Of a stretch of DNA of 64,000 bases, positions 25,767 to 35,186 are shown piece by piece. A program made the translations under genes and the position numbers. The notes beneath the pieces are model-generated. The model did no database searches. It was given only the letters and a program-made list of their open reading frames with translations, and was not told the DNA's origin. This DNA comes from Acidobacteriota bacterium (lineage in GTDB: Bacteria; Acidobacteriota; Terriglobia; UBA7540), in contig CADDZJ010000007.1 of NCBI GenBank assembly GCA_902812415.1, forward strand, positions 1 to 64,000. Reading direction: 5' to 3'. How positions within the stretch are numbered: the stretch's first letter is position 1; each line of letters begins with the position of its first letter.

Positions 25767-26291
25767 TCAACTTGCCTTGTGTTCGGGTCGGGTGCAGCCG
25801 GGGAATGACGGGAGGTAGGTGTTTCCGACGTATTGCAGGTCCTGGTGGATTCCAATGGCCGAAGTATAGTAGCCGTTGATGGTCATCGCTTTGAGCGCTG
25901 CAAAGAAATGCTCCAATTCTGTCTGCGGATGACCCTCATTTTCAGCGGCCTTGGCGAGCGCCTCAGCCAATGAACTGCGAGCGGCTTCCTGGCGAAGCAA
26001 CTTAAGCCCATTTCGCCACTGGTTCTTTATCTGATCGCTGCTGGTGGATATCATCAAGTCAGCGAATAGACTCACCTGTGCCGCATGTGCGCCCGGTGAA
26101 TGACTGTCGGCCGGGATGATCATCTCCATCAGTTGATCGAGGAGTTCGTTTTCCTCCGGCGTAAAGAAATGGAGTTGATAGTTCTCAGCCGCCCACGCTG
26201 CGCCGCCTGAGCCCATCTTGCTCAACGCTTCAAATCCCGGCGGAGCAAGCGTCCCCAGGGCTACAACTTTCAAAGCCGTTCTTCTTTTCAT
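25767..26291 (-). CDS. Gluconate 2-dehydrogenase subunit 3-family protein, orphan
   Basis: 174 residues with a Tat-type start (MKRRTALKVVALGTLAPPGF), so exported folded. The body shows FFTPEENELLDQLMEMIIPA and ADSHSPGAHAAQVSLFADLM, both typical of the small subunit of membrane gluconate 2-dehydrogenases and related GMC oxidoreductases. The partner large flavoprotein and cytochrome genes, normally adjacent, are not present on either side. It is convergent with the KdpD N-terminal genes. Family assignment is good; substrate cannot be given. Confidence 0.82.
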   Translation of the reverse strand: MKRRTALKVVALGTLAPPGFEALSKMGSGGAAWAAENYQLHFFTPEENELLDQLMEMIIPADSHSPGAHAAQVSLFADLMISTSSDQIKNQWRNGLKLLRQEAARSSLAEALAKAAENEGHPQTELEHFFAALKAMTINGYYTSAIGIHQDLQYVGNTYLPSFPGCTRPEHKAS

Positions 26292-26799
26292 AGCCGAATC
26301 CCCGTCTTATGATTCCGCTGGAAGCGCGGCGAAGCGCCCTGAAGGCAGAAAGCAGTCAGCCTTCTGTCTGCAATGATTTAGGGCGTCTCAACATCAACAA
26401 TTTCCAAAAGCGCTATCGTATCATCCTTTTTCTCTCGTAGAGAGGAGAATCTGCTTAACAAGAAGTTGCGAAAAACGATCACGATCTCCGTTATTCCGCG
26501 CCTTTGTCTGTCATTCCGAGCCTCAGCGAAGAATCGCTCCATTTCGACTCCGAGTAAATTCCGCGGGGAAACTCGCCCTGCAAATAAGGGACTTGTGGGA
26601 TTCCTCTCGCAAGCGCAGGGCCGGCTTCTTGGAAATCACCCCACGCGAGTCATTCCCGCGAAAGCGGGAATCCATAAGCTAACCCCGCTTGCGCGGGGGT
26701 GACATCGACAGTGATCTTTGCTTCAATGAGTGGGCCGCAGGCCATGTGGGCTTCTTGGAACGACAGGCAGCAAAAACTTTTAGAAACTTGTCAGCGCCT
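26292..26799. other. Gene-free stretch with two repeat remnants
   Basis: 508 bp between the gluconate-dehydrogenase-like gene and the 3' end of the DNA ligase gene. It holds a CCTGTCAT-type half element (TGTCATTCCGAGCCTCAGCG, from 26508) and an inverted repeat at 26648-26705. No supported reading frame. Confidence 0.4.
26648..26705. repeat. Inverted repeat, GTCATTCCCGCGAAAGCGGG type
   Basis: Left GTCATTCCCGCGAAAGCGGG, then AATCCATAAGCTAA, right CCCCGCTTGCGCGGGGGTGA. Each arm is itself a small hairpin. Same family as 10073, 23180, 38752 and 47366. Confidence 0.6.
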
Positions 26800-28458
26800 T
26801 TATCTTTCAGAATTTCGCGCGCTGAATTGTTTCTCATACAATTCCTTCACTCGGTCAAGCGTATCGATTTCTGCCGGCAGTTTATCCGGTCGCAGGCGCA
26901 CAATCCTGGGAAAACGCAGCGCATAGCCGCTTTCGTGGCGATCGGAGCGCTGGATATTGTTGAAGGCCACCTCAATAACCACGCAAGGTTCCACGCGACG
27001 CCAAAAGCCCCGATCTTCAATCGTGCGCTCCAGAAAATATTGCGTCAGTTGATGAATCTCGCGGTCCGTGAGACCAGAATAGGCTTTGCCAACAGTCAAG
27101 AGACGGTCGTGATCGCGCACCGAAAAGGTAAAATCCGAGAGCAATCCCCGTCGTTTCCCGTGGCCGTATTCAACGGAGGTCACCACCACGTCGAGGGTGG
27201 CGAAAGGGCGCTTAAGTTTGAACCACGACCGGCCTCGCTGCCCAGGTGTGTAGGCCGATCCAGGAGCTTTGCACATCGCGCCTTCATTCCCGCGCGCCAG
27301 CGCAGCGTCGAAAAAATCTCGAAGCTCACCCTCGGAACGGCAAACCTTGACGGGCGCCAGCCGGACTTCAACCGATTGTCGCTCAGCCAATAACGCTTCG
27401 AGGCGTTGACGTCTCTCGGTCAGCAGTGTGTCGAGTAGAAGCCTGCCATCACAATAAAGGACGTCGAAAACCATGAAGGTGACGGGAATATCCTGATGAA
27501 GCCAGAAATCCGGCTGCTTTCGGCCTAATCGCTTTTGAAGCTCGGTGAAAGGCAAGGGGTCATCGCGCCACGCAAGAATTTCTCCATCCAGAATGAATTC
27601 TCCCGGGATTCGGAGTAACGGGGATGTAAGCTCAGGGAACTCTACAATCTCATCTAGCGTGCGGGAAAAAAACTTCACGATTTGCCCGCTTTTGTGCGCC
27701 TGGGCGCGAATGCCATCATATTTATCCTCAGTCAGAATGCCTTCGGGATAATACTCCATCACCTCGGTCGGGCTCTCGGCTGGGCTTGCCAGCATAAAAC
27801 CGATGGGATGAAACAGACGGAGTTGAGCCGCTGCAAGACGGTTCTTACGAGCAAGCTGAAACGCCGTCCCGATATCGCCCGTCAGCATGTTGGCCCGACG
27901 CACGTCCGTGGTCGGACAACCGGAAGCTTGGGCAATCGCTTCTTCCACTAACCCTTCCTTAAGGCCAATCCGCAAATCGCCGGTGATGATCTTAATCAGA
28001 TACTTCACTTCCACCGGCTCTGCCTTTCTAAACAAGTCGATCAGTCTTGCGAGCTTCTGAGCGGGGCCGCGGCGCGCCGCAAGGTCTTGAAGCGTTGCGG
28101 CAACTTCTTCGAGTGTGAGCTTGCCGGTTGCAACGTGGCGGCCGAGCGCCTCCTGAGCGGCGGCGCCCGAATCGCCATGCTTTCGATAGATCGTCTCCAT
28201 TTCGTCCCCGCTGAGATGGGTCAATTCGATGATTGCCTGCCACAGCAAAGACCCCCCGACCGACAGCACCTTTTCTTCGCGGCGAGGGAAGGCACGACCG
28301 GTAAAGAAGACGCAGGCGCGGGCCCCGTCTTCGAGATCGAGCGATTCAAGATAATCACTCAGGACCTGGATTTTCTCGTTTTTTTTGGTCGTCGCGCCAA
28401 TGGCTTCGCAGGTCTCCACGAAGCGGCTCATCCGGTCAGAATTGAGCGTGGAGTTCAT
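26800..28458 (-). CDS. ATP-dependent DNA ligase
   Basis: 552 residues. The N-terminal DNA-binding domain (1-200) includes VKYLIKIITGDLRIGLKEG. The nucleotidyltransferase motif I is EDKYDGIRAQ, placing the adenylated Lys at residue 246. Then come motif III (FILDGEILAW), motif IV (NEGAMCKAP), motif V (WFKLKRP) and an OB domain. The architecture resembles archaeal/eukaryotic ligase I rather than LigD fragments. I chose the ATG at 28458, which overlaps the last 23 bp of the Lhr gene; the open frame extends to 28530 only within lhr. The overlap implies translational coupling with the helicase and a joint role in DNA repair. Confidence 0.92.
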   Translation of the reverse strand: MNSTLNSDRMSRFVETCEAIGATTKKNEKIQVLSDYLESLDLEDGARACVFFTGRAFPRREEKVLSVGGSLLWQAIIELTHLSGDEMETIYRKHGDSGAAAQEALGRHVATGKLTLEEVAATLQDLAARRGPAQKLARLIDLFRKAEPVEVKYLIKIITGDLRIGLKEGLVEEAIAQASGCPTTDVRRANMLTGDIGTAFQLARKNRLAAAQLRLFHPIGFMLASPAESPTEVMEYYPEGILTEDKYDGIRAQAHKSGQIVKFFSRTLDEIVEFPELTSPLLRIPGEFILDGEILAWRDDPLPFTELQKRLGRKQPDFWLHQDIPVTFMVFDVLYCDGRLLLDTLLTERRQRLEALLAERQSVEVRLAPVKVCRSEGELRDFFDAALARGNEGAMCKAPGSAYTPGQRGRSWFKLKRPFATLDVVVTSVEYGHGKRRGLLSDFTFSVRDHDRLLTVGKAYSGLTDREIHQLTQYFLERTIEDRGFWRRVEPCVVIEVAFNNIQRSDRHESGYALRFPRIVRLRPDKLPAEIDTLDRVKELYEKQFSARNSER

Positions 28459-31400
28459 GCATTTGGGGCGGGGCGGCGGGTTCCCATGAGGGAGGTATCG
28501 TTTCCGTTGTGCCGAAGGGAACTCCGTCACAGAAAGTTATGAGCCGCGTTGAAGTGGGGGAGATTCGTTCTCCGGGCAGCAGCACCCCGGCCAGGTTCAG
28601 AGGATCGGCGGCAGAAAGGGTCACCGTTTCTCCCGAAGCAGCAAGTTTCCGCGTGGCTCGCAACGATTCAACGGCGACGGGCAACGCGAATTGTTCGCCG
28701 ATGAAGCCATCCACAAACCTTCCGCCGCGAACTTCTCCCCGATCCTCCAGTTGCCTTAAGGTGATCAGCAATTCGCGCCATTTCGGCAGAATACTCTCGC
28801 GGGCAAGGATTTCGCGGAATACGACGCCATAGCGGTTCAACAACATCCGGCAGGCAGCCTCCAGCGCTCTCGCGCGGTCTGACGGCGCAGCAGGATAGAG
28901 CAATGACCAGCGCCCGGAGCTATGACGCGGGCGGATGCTGCGGCCGCGACCCTGACCGGCGCGACGCTTGGGGTCGACTAGGGCGCGGAGGTTATCAAAT
29001 CCATCCGCGGTGATCATTCCTGCCGCGACCAATTCCCAGAGCGCCGTTTCCACCTCGGCTTTGAGTCTGCCCGTCGCCCGGACAATGTCCGCAAAAAACG
29101 AAGCTCCCCTCTGGCGGAGAAATGCCAGTACGTCGCGCGCGCCTGGACTCAGGCCGCGCATCTCTTGCGCACCCTCTTCGGCGCGGTGCGGAATCATCCA
29201 ATCTGCATCCTCGCGCACAAAAAAAGTGATCGGAGCCGCTTTGGAGGGCGCAATCCGGCGATTCCCTTCCTTGAAATCAACAGCCATGGCCGGATGCGCG
29301 GATAGCCTGCCCCATCCAACCGCCCCGCTCAGGCAAAGCTGATCCAGAATTTTCGGGTCGTAGTGCGCAATGCGCCTGGCCAATAGATGAGACTCCCAGG
29401 CATAGGCGGGAGCCTCAAACCCCTGGAGCTGTCGCAGAATTTCCAGCGCGCCACGTTCGTCTCCCGGAAGCTGAGTTCCTGGCGCAACGTGTTGCCAGCG
29501 GAGCAGCCAGCGCATGAACTGCGCTGGAGTCACAGGTTGGATTTCCTTCCGCAGCCGGCCTAAGGTTAATCGATGAATGCGCGCAAGCTGCCGTCGTTCG
29601 CACCATTCGAGTTCCTGCTCCCCGGTAAATTGGCCGCGCAGCGCCATGCCGCTGGCCTCAATCTGCAACAACGCTGTGTCAACTTCCGAAGCCGGCAATT
29701 GAAGATTCCGGCTGAACTGGGAAGCTGTGATGGGGCCGGAATGAGCAAGCCACCCTCGCACAAGCGCCAGGACGGCCTCTTCATGGGATGGAGTACCTTC
29801 TTCGATATCGGCAATATCCGTGGTCAACTGAGCGTTTGGGTAAGCGCTCCGGAAAGTTCTGGCTTTTGCCGCCACAACCCAGAAAGTCTTGTTGCCGAAG
29901 GTCGCGCGAGCCGCGCGTCGCTCTGTAACCAGTTCCTCGAAATGCTGCCCCCACTCTTCGGCTACAGCAAAACCTCCCAGAGGCATGAAATCTTCCGGCA
30001 AGGCAATGAGCGTTTGCAGCGCGTCATCAAGCTCGTCGCGGTCGCGGACGTCCGGCCACGCGTCGCGGCGGACTTCGGCAATGGCTGCCGGATCGAGTCG
30101 CCCTGCCTCTGAAGCCAAAGATTCCGGCAACGACCGGCGCAACTCCACGGCGCGCGCTCGCCGCTCTTCGAGCGGCGCATCATCCAGGAAAGCGTAGGCA
30201 TTGGCATTGAGGATTTCATGCGAGAACTGCGAGGGAGCAGGCGTATCGACGGCGACAGTTCGGATGACGCCCTGCCTGATCCCTTGCAGAACCTGCGTCA
30301 ATCCTTTCAAATCCAGAGCTTCGGTGAGGACATCTTTCATCACCTCGCGCACCAGTGGATGGTCGGGAAAGCGGATGTCCCCGACGATGTTGTCCTGGCA
30401 GGCTGCGGCATCGGGAAAGATGGCGGCCAGGAGATCGTCGGCGCGCATGCGCTGGATTTGCACAGGAACCTTCTTACCGTGAGCAAACCTCAACACTGCC
30501 AGAGCGCGGCCCGCATCCCACTTCCAGCGCGCGCCAAAGATGGGGGAGGCGATCACCGCCTGCTCCAGCACTTCCTTGACGCTGTCAGGGTGGAGAAAAT
30601 GAAACACATCCGCGAGGGGAAAACTGTGCTGCTCGGCCAGCGAAATGTTCAGGCCGTTATCGGTGGCCGCAGCCTGCAATTCAAAATTAAAGGAGCGGCA
30701 GAATCGCTTGCGCAGCGCGAGTCCCCACGCCTTATTAATCCGAGCGCCAAACGGCGCGTGGATGATAAGCTGCATGCCTCCGCCCTCGTCGAAGAAACGC
30801 TCGGCAACCACCACATTTTGGCTCGGGACGACGCCCAGGGCTGCGCGCCCGGCCAGGATATATTCCACCGCCTGCTCCGCGCCGGCGTCATCCAGCCCGC
30901 ATTCAGACTTGAGCCACGCGATAACTTTTTTTGCCTCCAGCGCATCCTTGCCGCAACCCTGCGGGATGCCATCATTGATCTTTTCGCGCAACTGGCTTAC
31001 CTGCGCGGAAAGCTCCAAGGTGCGCCCTGGGGCTTCGCCGCGCCAGAACGGGACATTAGGAGCCGCGCCGTGCGCGTCTTCAACCAGAACTCTTCCAGTG
31101 GAGCTTTCAACGCGCCGGATACGCCAGGAGGTATTTCCCAGCAGGACAATATCTCCCGCCAGGCTTTCAACCGCGAAATCCTCATCCATCGTGCCCACCG
31201 GGATGCCTTCGGGTTCGGCGACCACACTGTAGAGAGCGCTTTCCGGAATGGCGCCGCCGCTGGTAATGGCAGCCAAGCGGCTGCCTCGCCGCCCGCGCAG
31301 CCGGTGGTTGACGCGGTCGTGGTAGAGATAAGCTCCGGCGCGTCCACGCCGCGCGGCGACGCCTTCCGAGAGCATGTTAATGACGGAATCAAATTCCGCG

Positions 31401-32812
31401 CGCGTCAGATTGCGGTAGGGATAAGCATTCCGCGCGCGGGAAAACAGATCTTCCACATTCCAGTCTTCCGCCGCACACATGGCGACCATCTGTTGCGCCA
31501 GAATGTCTAATGGCGCTTCAGGAACGGCGATGGAATCCAATTCAGTCTGGCGAATGGCGCGGACCAAGGCGGCGCATTCCAGCAATTCATCGCGCGTGGT
31601 GGCAAAAAATCTGCCTTTCGGCGATGCGCCGCGCCAGTGTCCGGAGCGGCCAATCCGTTGGAGAGCTACTGCAATCGATCGGGGAGAACCGATCTGGCAG
31701 ACAAGATCGACGGTTCCAATGTCAATGCCCAATTCAAGCGACGCGGTCGCCACCAGCACGCGCAGTTCGCCCGCCTTGAGCTTCTTTTCCGCCGCAAGCC
31801 GCAGTTTGCGCGAAAGGCTGCCGTGGTGGGCGCCCACAGCCTCGGTTCCCAGAATCTCTCCCAGATGATGCGCGACGCGTTCGGTGAGTCGCCGGGTGTT
31901 CACAAAGACCAATGTCGAGCGGTGCTGGCCCACAAGCTCCGCAATGCGGCGGTAAATCTCGTCCCACATCTCGTTTGAAGCCACCGGACCGAGTTCGCTC
32001 GCGGGGACTTCCACCGCAAGATCAAGCTGCGTGCGAGAAGGAATCTGGACAATGACCGGCTCGGGACGGTTGCTGCCGGCAAGAAACTGCGCAATCAGCT
32101 CGATGGGTTTCTGCGTGGCGGAAAGCCCGATCCGCACCGGCGGCCGGCCCGTCAGGGCCTCCAATCGTTCGAGTGAAAGCGAGAGATGCGCGCCGCGCTT
32201 GTCATCCGCGACGGCATGGATTTCATCGACGATGACGGTCTCGACAGTTTTCAAAATCGCGCGGCTCTTCCGGGCAGTGAGCAGGATGTAAAGCGATTCC
32301 GGCGTGGTGACCAGAATGTGAGGCGCGCGCACGAGCATCGCCCGGCGCTCGGGCATCAAAGTGTCGCCCGTGCGGACAGCGGCGCGGATTTCCGGCATCA
32401 GGAAACCGCGTTGACCGGCCAACTGGAGAATCTCACCGAGAGGAATTTCGAGATTTTTCTGGATGTCGTTGCCCAAAGCCTTCAGGGGTGAAATGTAGAG
32501 AACTTCGGTCTGGTTTTGAAGCCCGCCTTGCAGCGCCTTACGCACCAGGCGATCGATGCAGGCGAGAAACGCGGCCAGCGTTTTCCCTGACCCGGTGGGC
32601 GCTGAAATCAAGGTTGATTTTCCAGCGAGAATGTGAGGCCAGCCTTGTGTTTGAGACTCAGTTGGCGAGCCAAACCGGGTTGTGAACCATTCCTGAACGA
32701 TGGGATGGGCCCATCCGAGCGCAGAAGAGCCGCCGTTCGCCGATTCCGGTCCCGAATCCATCGTCCCAGGTTCCACAAGAGGTTTTATCATGTTGCTTTC
32801 GTCAGGTTCCAT
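28436..32812 (-). CDS. lhr: Lhr-family large ATP-dependent helicase
   Basis: 1458 residues, the full-length Lhr form with a helicase core and a long C-terminal domain. Motifs: Walker A SAPTGSGKTLAAFLA, Walker B DEIH in VIVDEIHAVADDKRG, motif III GLSATQKP, motif VI LQRIGRSGH. After the core come the winged-helix and Lhr-specific regions and a DUF-like tail ending MHELHAQF. Lhr unwinds RNA:DNA hybrids and DNA 3' to 5' and is linked to repair in mycobacteria. It is directly followed, with overlap, by the ATP-dependent ligase and preceded by PIG-L (75 bp). Several ATGs near the start (32812, 32791) are possible. Confidence 0.94.
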   Translation of the reverse strand: MEPDESNMIKPLVEPGTMDSGPESANGGSSALGWAHPIVQEWFTTRFGSPTESQTQGWPHILAGKSTLISAPTGSGKTLAAFLACIDRLVRKALQGGLQNQTEVLYISPLKALGNDIQKNLEIPLGEILQLAGQRGFLMPEIRAAVRTGDTLMPERRAMLVRAPHILVTTPESLYILLTARKSRAILKTVETVIVDEIHAVADDKRGAHLSLSLERLEALTGRPPVRIGLSATQKPIELIAQFLAGSNRPEPVIVQIPSRTQLDLAVEVPASELGPVASNEMWDEIYRRIAELVGQHRSTLVFVNTRRLTERVAHHLGEILGTEAVGAHHGSLSRKLRLAAEKKLKAGELRVLVATASLELGIDIGTVDLVCQIGSPRSIAVALQRIGRSGHWRGASPKGRFFATTRDELLECAALVRAIRQTELDSIAVPEAPLDILAQQMVAMCAAEDWNVEDLFSRARNAYPYRNLTRAEFDSVINMLSEGVAARRGRAGAYLYHDRVNHRLRGRRGSRLAAITSGGAIPESALYSVVAEPEGIPVGTMDEDFAVESLAGDIVLLGNTSWRIRRVESSTGRVLVEDAHGAAPNVPFWRGEAPGRTLELSAQVSQLREKINDGIPQGCGKDALEAKKVIAWLKSECGLDDAGAEQAVEYILAGRAALGVVPSQNVVVAERFFDEGGGMQLIIHAPFGARINKAWGLALRKRFCRSFNFELQAAATDNGLNISLAEQHSFPLADVFHFLHPDSVKEVLEQAVIASPIFGARWKWDAGRALAVLRFAHGKKVPVQIQRMRADDLLAAIFPDAAACQDNIVGDIRFPDHPLVREVMKDVLTEALDLKGLTQVLQGIRQGVIRTVAVDTPAPSQFSHEILNANAYAFLDDAPLEERRARAVELRRSLPESLASEAGRLDPAAIAEVRRDAWPDVRDRDELDDALQTLIALPEDFMPLGGFAVAEEWGQHFEELVTERRAARATFGNKTFWVVAAKARTFRSAYPNAQLTTDIADIEEGTPSHEEAVLALVRGWLAHSGPITASQFSRNLQLPASEVDTALLQIEASGMALRGQFTGEQELEWCERRQLARIHRLTLGRLRKEIQPVTPAQFMRWLLRWQHVAPGTQLPGDERGALEILRQLQGFEAPAYAWESHLLARRIAHYDPKILDQLCLSGAVGWGRLSAHPAMAVDFKEGNRRIAPSKAAPITFFVREDADWMIPHRAEEGAQEMRGLSPGARDVLAFLRQRGASFFADIVRATGRLKAEVETALWELVAAGMITADGFDNLRALVDPKRRAGQGRGRSIRPRHSSGRWSLLYPAAPSDRARALEAACRMLLNRYGVVFREILARESILPKWRELLITLRQLEDRGEVRGGRFVDGFIGEQFALPVAVESLRATRKLAASGETVTLSAADPLNLAGVLLPGERISPTSTRLITFCDGVPFGTTETIPPSWEPAAPPQMHELHAQF

Positions 32813-32887
32813 TACTCAGCATGACATGACGCGAGGCATTTTTCATCTTGCTGTTTCTGCTGCGGTCTTTGCTTATTATTCGGCTGG

Positions 32888-33892
32888 CTAAAGCGCGACG
32901 GCATGCCTGGAAATATAGGCTTCAAGCCGGGACTCGGCGGGTCTAATGTAATGAAACCGCTCCGCCCATTCCAGGCCGTAGCGCGCTCCAATCTCGCGAT
33001 CTGAAGGCACGCCGCGCTGGTAAAGAGAATCGTAATCCAGGACGAAGCGCTTGATGTAATTTCGACTGGCCGTTTCGTCGTCACTGCCAAGGTCTGCCAG
33101 ACGCAAACCTCGGGCCTGAAGCCGGGCTCGCAACTGGGCGCCGTTTCCGCCGCCGGGTCCTTGGGTGACGTTGGCGCGAATAGCTTCCACTTTCTGATCG
33201 ATGACGGAGCTGATATCCACAATGCGATTGGCGATCTGCGGCCCGCGGGCGAAGTAATATTTCTCCTTCACTCCGTGGGGCTTCAGGCCTGCCTCGAAAT
33301 GCTCGGGATAATCCTTGTCCATTCCAGCCATCCAGCAGGCGGATTCCACCGCCGCTGCGGTTACATAATGGTCGGGATTCTCCTCATACAATCCCCAATG
33401 GTCGTAGCAGATGACGGTATCCACCTGAAGCAAACGAAAGAGGAAGATGAGGCGGCCACGCAGGTCTTGAGGCGAAATGGCGTCCAGGCGATGATTGCGA
33501 TAAGAAAGGTCGTAGGTTTTTTTAAGCCCCAGCGCCCGGGCTACCGCCTCGTTATCCTGCTCGTTGTGCAGCACCCCCTCGCCTCGCGTGCCTAGGCCGG
33601 TCATTTCATCGTTCGTGGTTCTGATGAGATACCCGGTGTAGCCTTCCTGGATGAGCTTGGCGACCGTGCCGCCGGCAAACAACGGAACGTCGTCGGCGTG
33701 CGGCTGAATGGCAGCTAATACCTTTCCCGTGTGCGGCTTGCCCGGAACCGCCCGCTCCACCACAATCTCGCCCTGGCACGTGAATTGCGCCTGATTTCCT
33801 GGCGTTCTGGCAGACTGCCCGAAGGCTTGAATCCCGGAACCTGCCAGCGCGCCTCCCAACAAGGCTCCCTCGATAAGCTCTCGCCGTCTCAT
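32888..33892 (-). CDS. Exported PIG-L (LmbE-like) family deacetylase
   Basis: 334 residues. A Tat-like signal (MRRRELIEGALLGGALAGSG) indicates export. The zinc-site motif is AIQPHADDVPLFAGG, a PHADD variant of the usual AHPDDE. The second part, ENPDHYVTAAAVESACW, provides the downstream His. PIG-L enzymes remove acetyl groups from GlcNAc-containing compounds. GAGGAGG precedes the ATG. It lies upstream of lhr on the same strand, with only 75 bp between them, but no functional link is known. Confidence 0.87.
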   Translation of the reverse strand: MRRRELIEGALLGGALAGSGIQAFGQSARTPGNQAQFTCQGEIVVERAVPGKPHTGKVLAAIQPHADDVPLFAGGTVAKLIQEGYTGYLIRTTNDEMTGLGTRGEGVLHNEQDNEAVARALGLKKTYDLSYRNHRLDAISPQDLRGRLIFLFRLLQVDTVICYDHWGLYEENPDHYVTAAAVESACWMAGMDKDYPEHFEAGLKPHGVKEKYYFARGPQIANRIVDISSVIDQKVEAIRANVTQGPGGGNGAQLRARLQARGLRLADLGSDDETASRNYIKRFVLDYDSLYQRGVPSDREIGARYGLEWAERFHYIRPAESRLEAYISRHAVAL

Positions 33893-33990
33893 GTTTCCTC
33901 CTCATTCGATGTGGGATTTCAACTGGGTGATGGAATCACAAACCAAGGCGTGAATGCAAGCGCAGGCAGTCGCTTGACGTGGTGCAGGCA

Positions 33991-34005
33991 TTAACGGCTC
34001 GTTAA
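33991..34005. promoter_or_regulatory. Perfect palindrome TTAACG-GCT-CGTTAA
   Basis: Six-bp arms around a 3-bp spacer, 99 bp upstream of the PIG-L start and 41 bp beyond the iclR stop codon. It is a possible operator for the PIG-L/lhr/ligase unit. I recognise no regulator for it. Confidence 0.35.
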
Positions 34006-34045
34006 ATCAGGAGAATGGGTAATGCTCAACAGAACGAAGGGATCC

Positions 34046-34861
34046 TCAACAATCGGTGGGAGAGCAGTCTAGGATGCCCTGTGAGATTTCGCGGGCGGTT
34101 GCAATGACAAGGCGGCCGATTTCGGCCACGCGCGGGGTTGGAATCTCCCAGGTGGAGCCTCGGACAGAGATGGAAGCTATAACCACTCCTACGTCGTTAA
34201 AGATTGGGGCTGCAACGCCGCGAACTCCCAGGATGTGCTCTTCATAATTTACGGTGTAGCCCTTGAGCCGCGCCTCGGCAAGGTGAGCCTTCAATTCTTT
34301 AAGCGAGCAGATGGTGTGCGGAGTATAGCGGGCAAGCCCGCGGGTTCCGAACAGGCGCTGCAACTCTTGATCAGGCAGCCACGCAAGAAGCGCCTTCCCT
34401 TGCGCTGTGCAATGCAGATCAAAGTGCCGGCCGATCCAGCTTTCCACCCTGCGGTCTACCGGCGAATCCGCTTTATCGACAATAACGCCCTCGCCGTCCT
34501 TGAGCACCGCGGTTTGCACTGTCATCTTCAGCTCTTCAGCCAACTTCTGAATGTGCGCGGCAGAGAGTTGTCTTAAATGCATTTCTGCAATTCCGGTGGC
34601 GGCGAAATCGAAAACTCGCGAGCCGAGGGAATACTGACGGCTTCCGGGAAGTCTTTGCAAGTAGCCGCGAACCATCAGAGTGTGGACAAGGTAATAGGCG
34701 CTGCTCTTCGGGATCGAGAGCCTTTGGCTCAACTCAGTCAGCGTGAGACCGTTGTGGGAATGGCCCAGGATTTCCAAAACATCGAAGGCGCGGTCAACCG
34801 CCGGTACACGCTCGCCAAAGGAATGGGTGAACAGGTCCATAGGTCCGCTCTGCTTCAACAT
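34046..34861 (-). CDS. IclR-family transcriptional regulator
   Basis: 271 residues. The N-terminal winged helix-turn-helix reads VPAVDRAFDVLEILGHSHNG then LTLTELSQRLSIPKSSAYYL. The C-terminal IclR effector domain begins near residue 85, with LRQLSAAHIQKLAEELKM, LDLH-like HFDLHCTAQGKALLAWLPDQ and VNYEEHILGVRGVAAPIFND. IclR proteins respond to small carbon metabolites and bind palindromes near promoters. The gene is divergent from the TPR operon; the intergenic region contains the shared TTCA-N6-TGAA element. The second ATG at 34840 (MDLFTHSF) is an equally likely start. Confidence 0.92.
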   Translation of the reverse strand: MLKQSGPMDLFTHSFGERVPAVDRAFDVLEILGHSHNGLTLTELSQRLSIPKSSAYYLVHTLMVRGYLQRLPGSRQYSLGSRVFDFAATGIAEMHLRQLSAAHIQKLAEELKMTVQTAVLKDGEGVIVDKADSPVDRRVESWIGRHFDLHCTAQGKALLAWLPDQELQRLFGTRGLARYTPHTICSLKELKAHLAEARLKGYTVNYEEHILGVRGVAAPIFNDVGVVIASISVRGSTWEIPTPRVAEIGRLVIATAREISQGILDCSPTDC

Positions 34862-35186
34862 TTACAATGAGTGTCATTTTAATCATGCAAAGCGGCGATT
34901 TTCAATCAATTTGGCGGGCTCGACCGAGGGATTGCAGGCGCATATTTTGTAGTAGAGCTTGGTTCAACTTATTGAAATTTATTGACTCAAGGGCGCTGGA
35001 GAAAAAAGATTCAAATTCAGGAGCTCTTGAGGGAGCGCCGCGAGCCCAGTGTAAGCCATGACGTAATGCCATTTGCCCAAAACTCCAGGTCCTTGATCGG
35101 AGGCGAAGGCCTCGGGAGGCAATCCATATCGACGAGTTCCGGCGTGGGAAATAGTCATCACGGGGTTGGGCAATCTCCGTTAAAAT
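34862..35186. other. Divergent regulatory region between iclR and the TPR operon
   Basis: 325 bp with no gene. Near iclR there is a small perfect palindrome, AATGA-GTG-TCATT at 34866-34878. The composite TTCA-N6-TGAA/-35 element lies at 34962-34987. The rest shows no repeat. Confidence 0.5.
34962..35010 (+). promoter_or_regulatory. Composite operator/promoter of the TPR operon
   Basis: Reads GTTCAACTTATTGAA, then ATTTA, then the -35 TTGACT (34982-34987), 17 bp, and a weak -10 AAAGAT (35005-35010). The palindrome-to--35 spacing is 5 bp, exactly as in the elements at 42480-42505 and 43694-43719; 21 of 26 bases agree with the 42480 copy. Confidence 0.6.

Noticed and set aside
30218-31510. 430-codon open frame antisense to lhr
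   Set aside because: The minus strand carries uninterrupted Lhr sequence; the antisense frame has no ribosome-binding site or recognisable domain.
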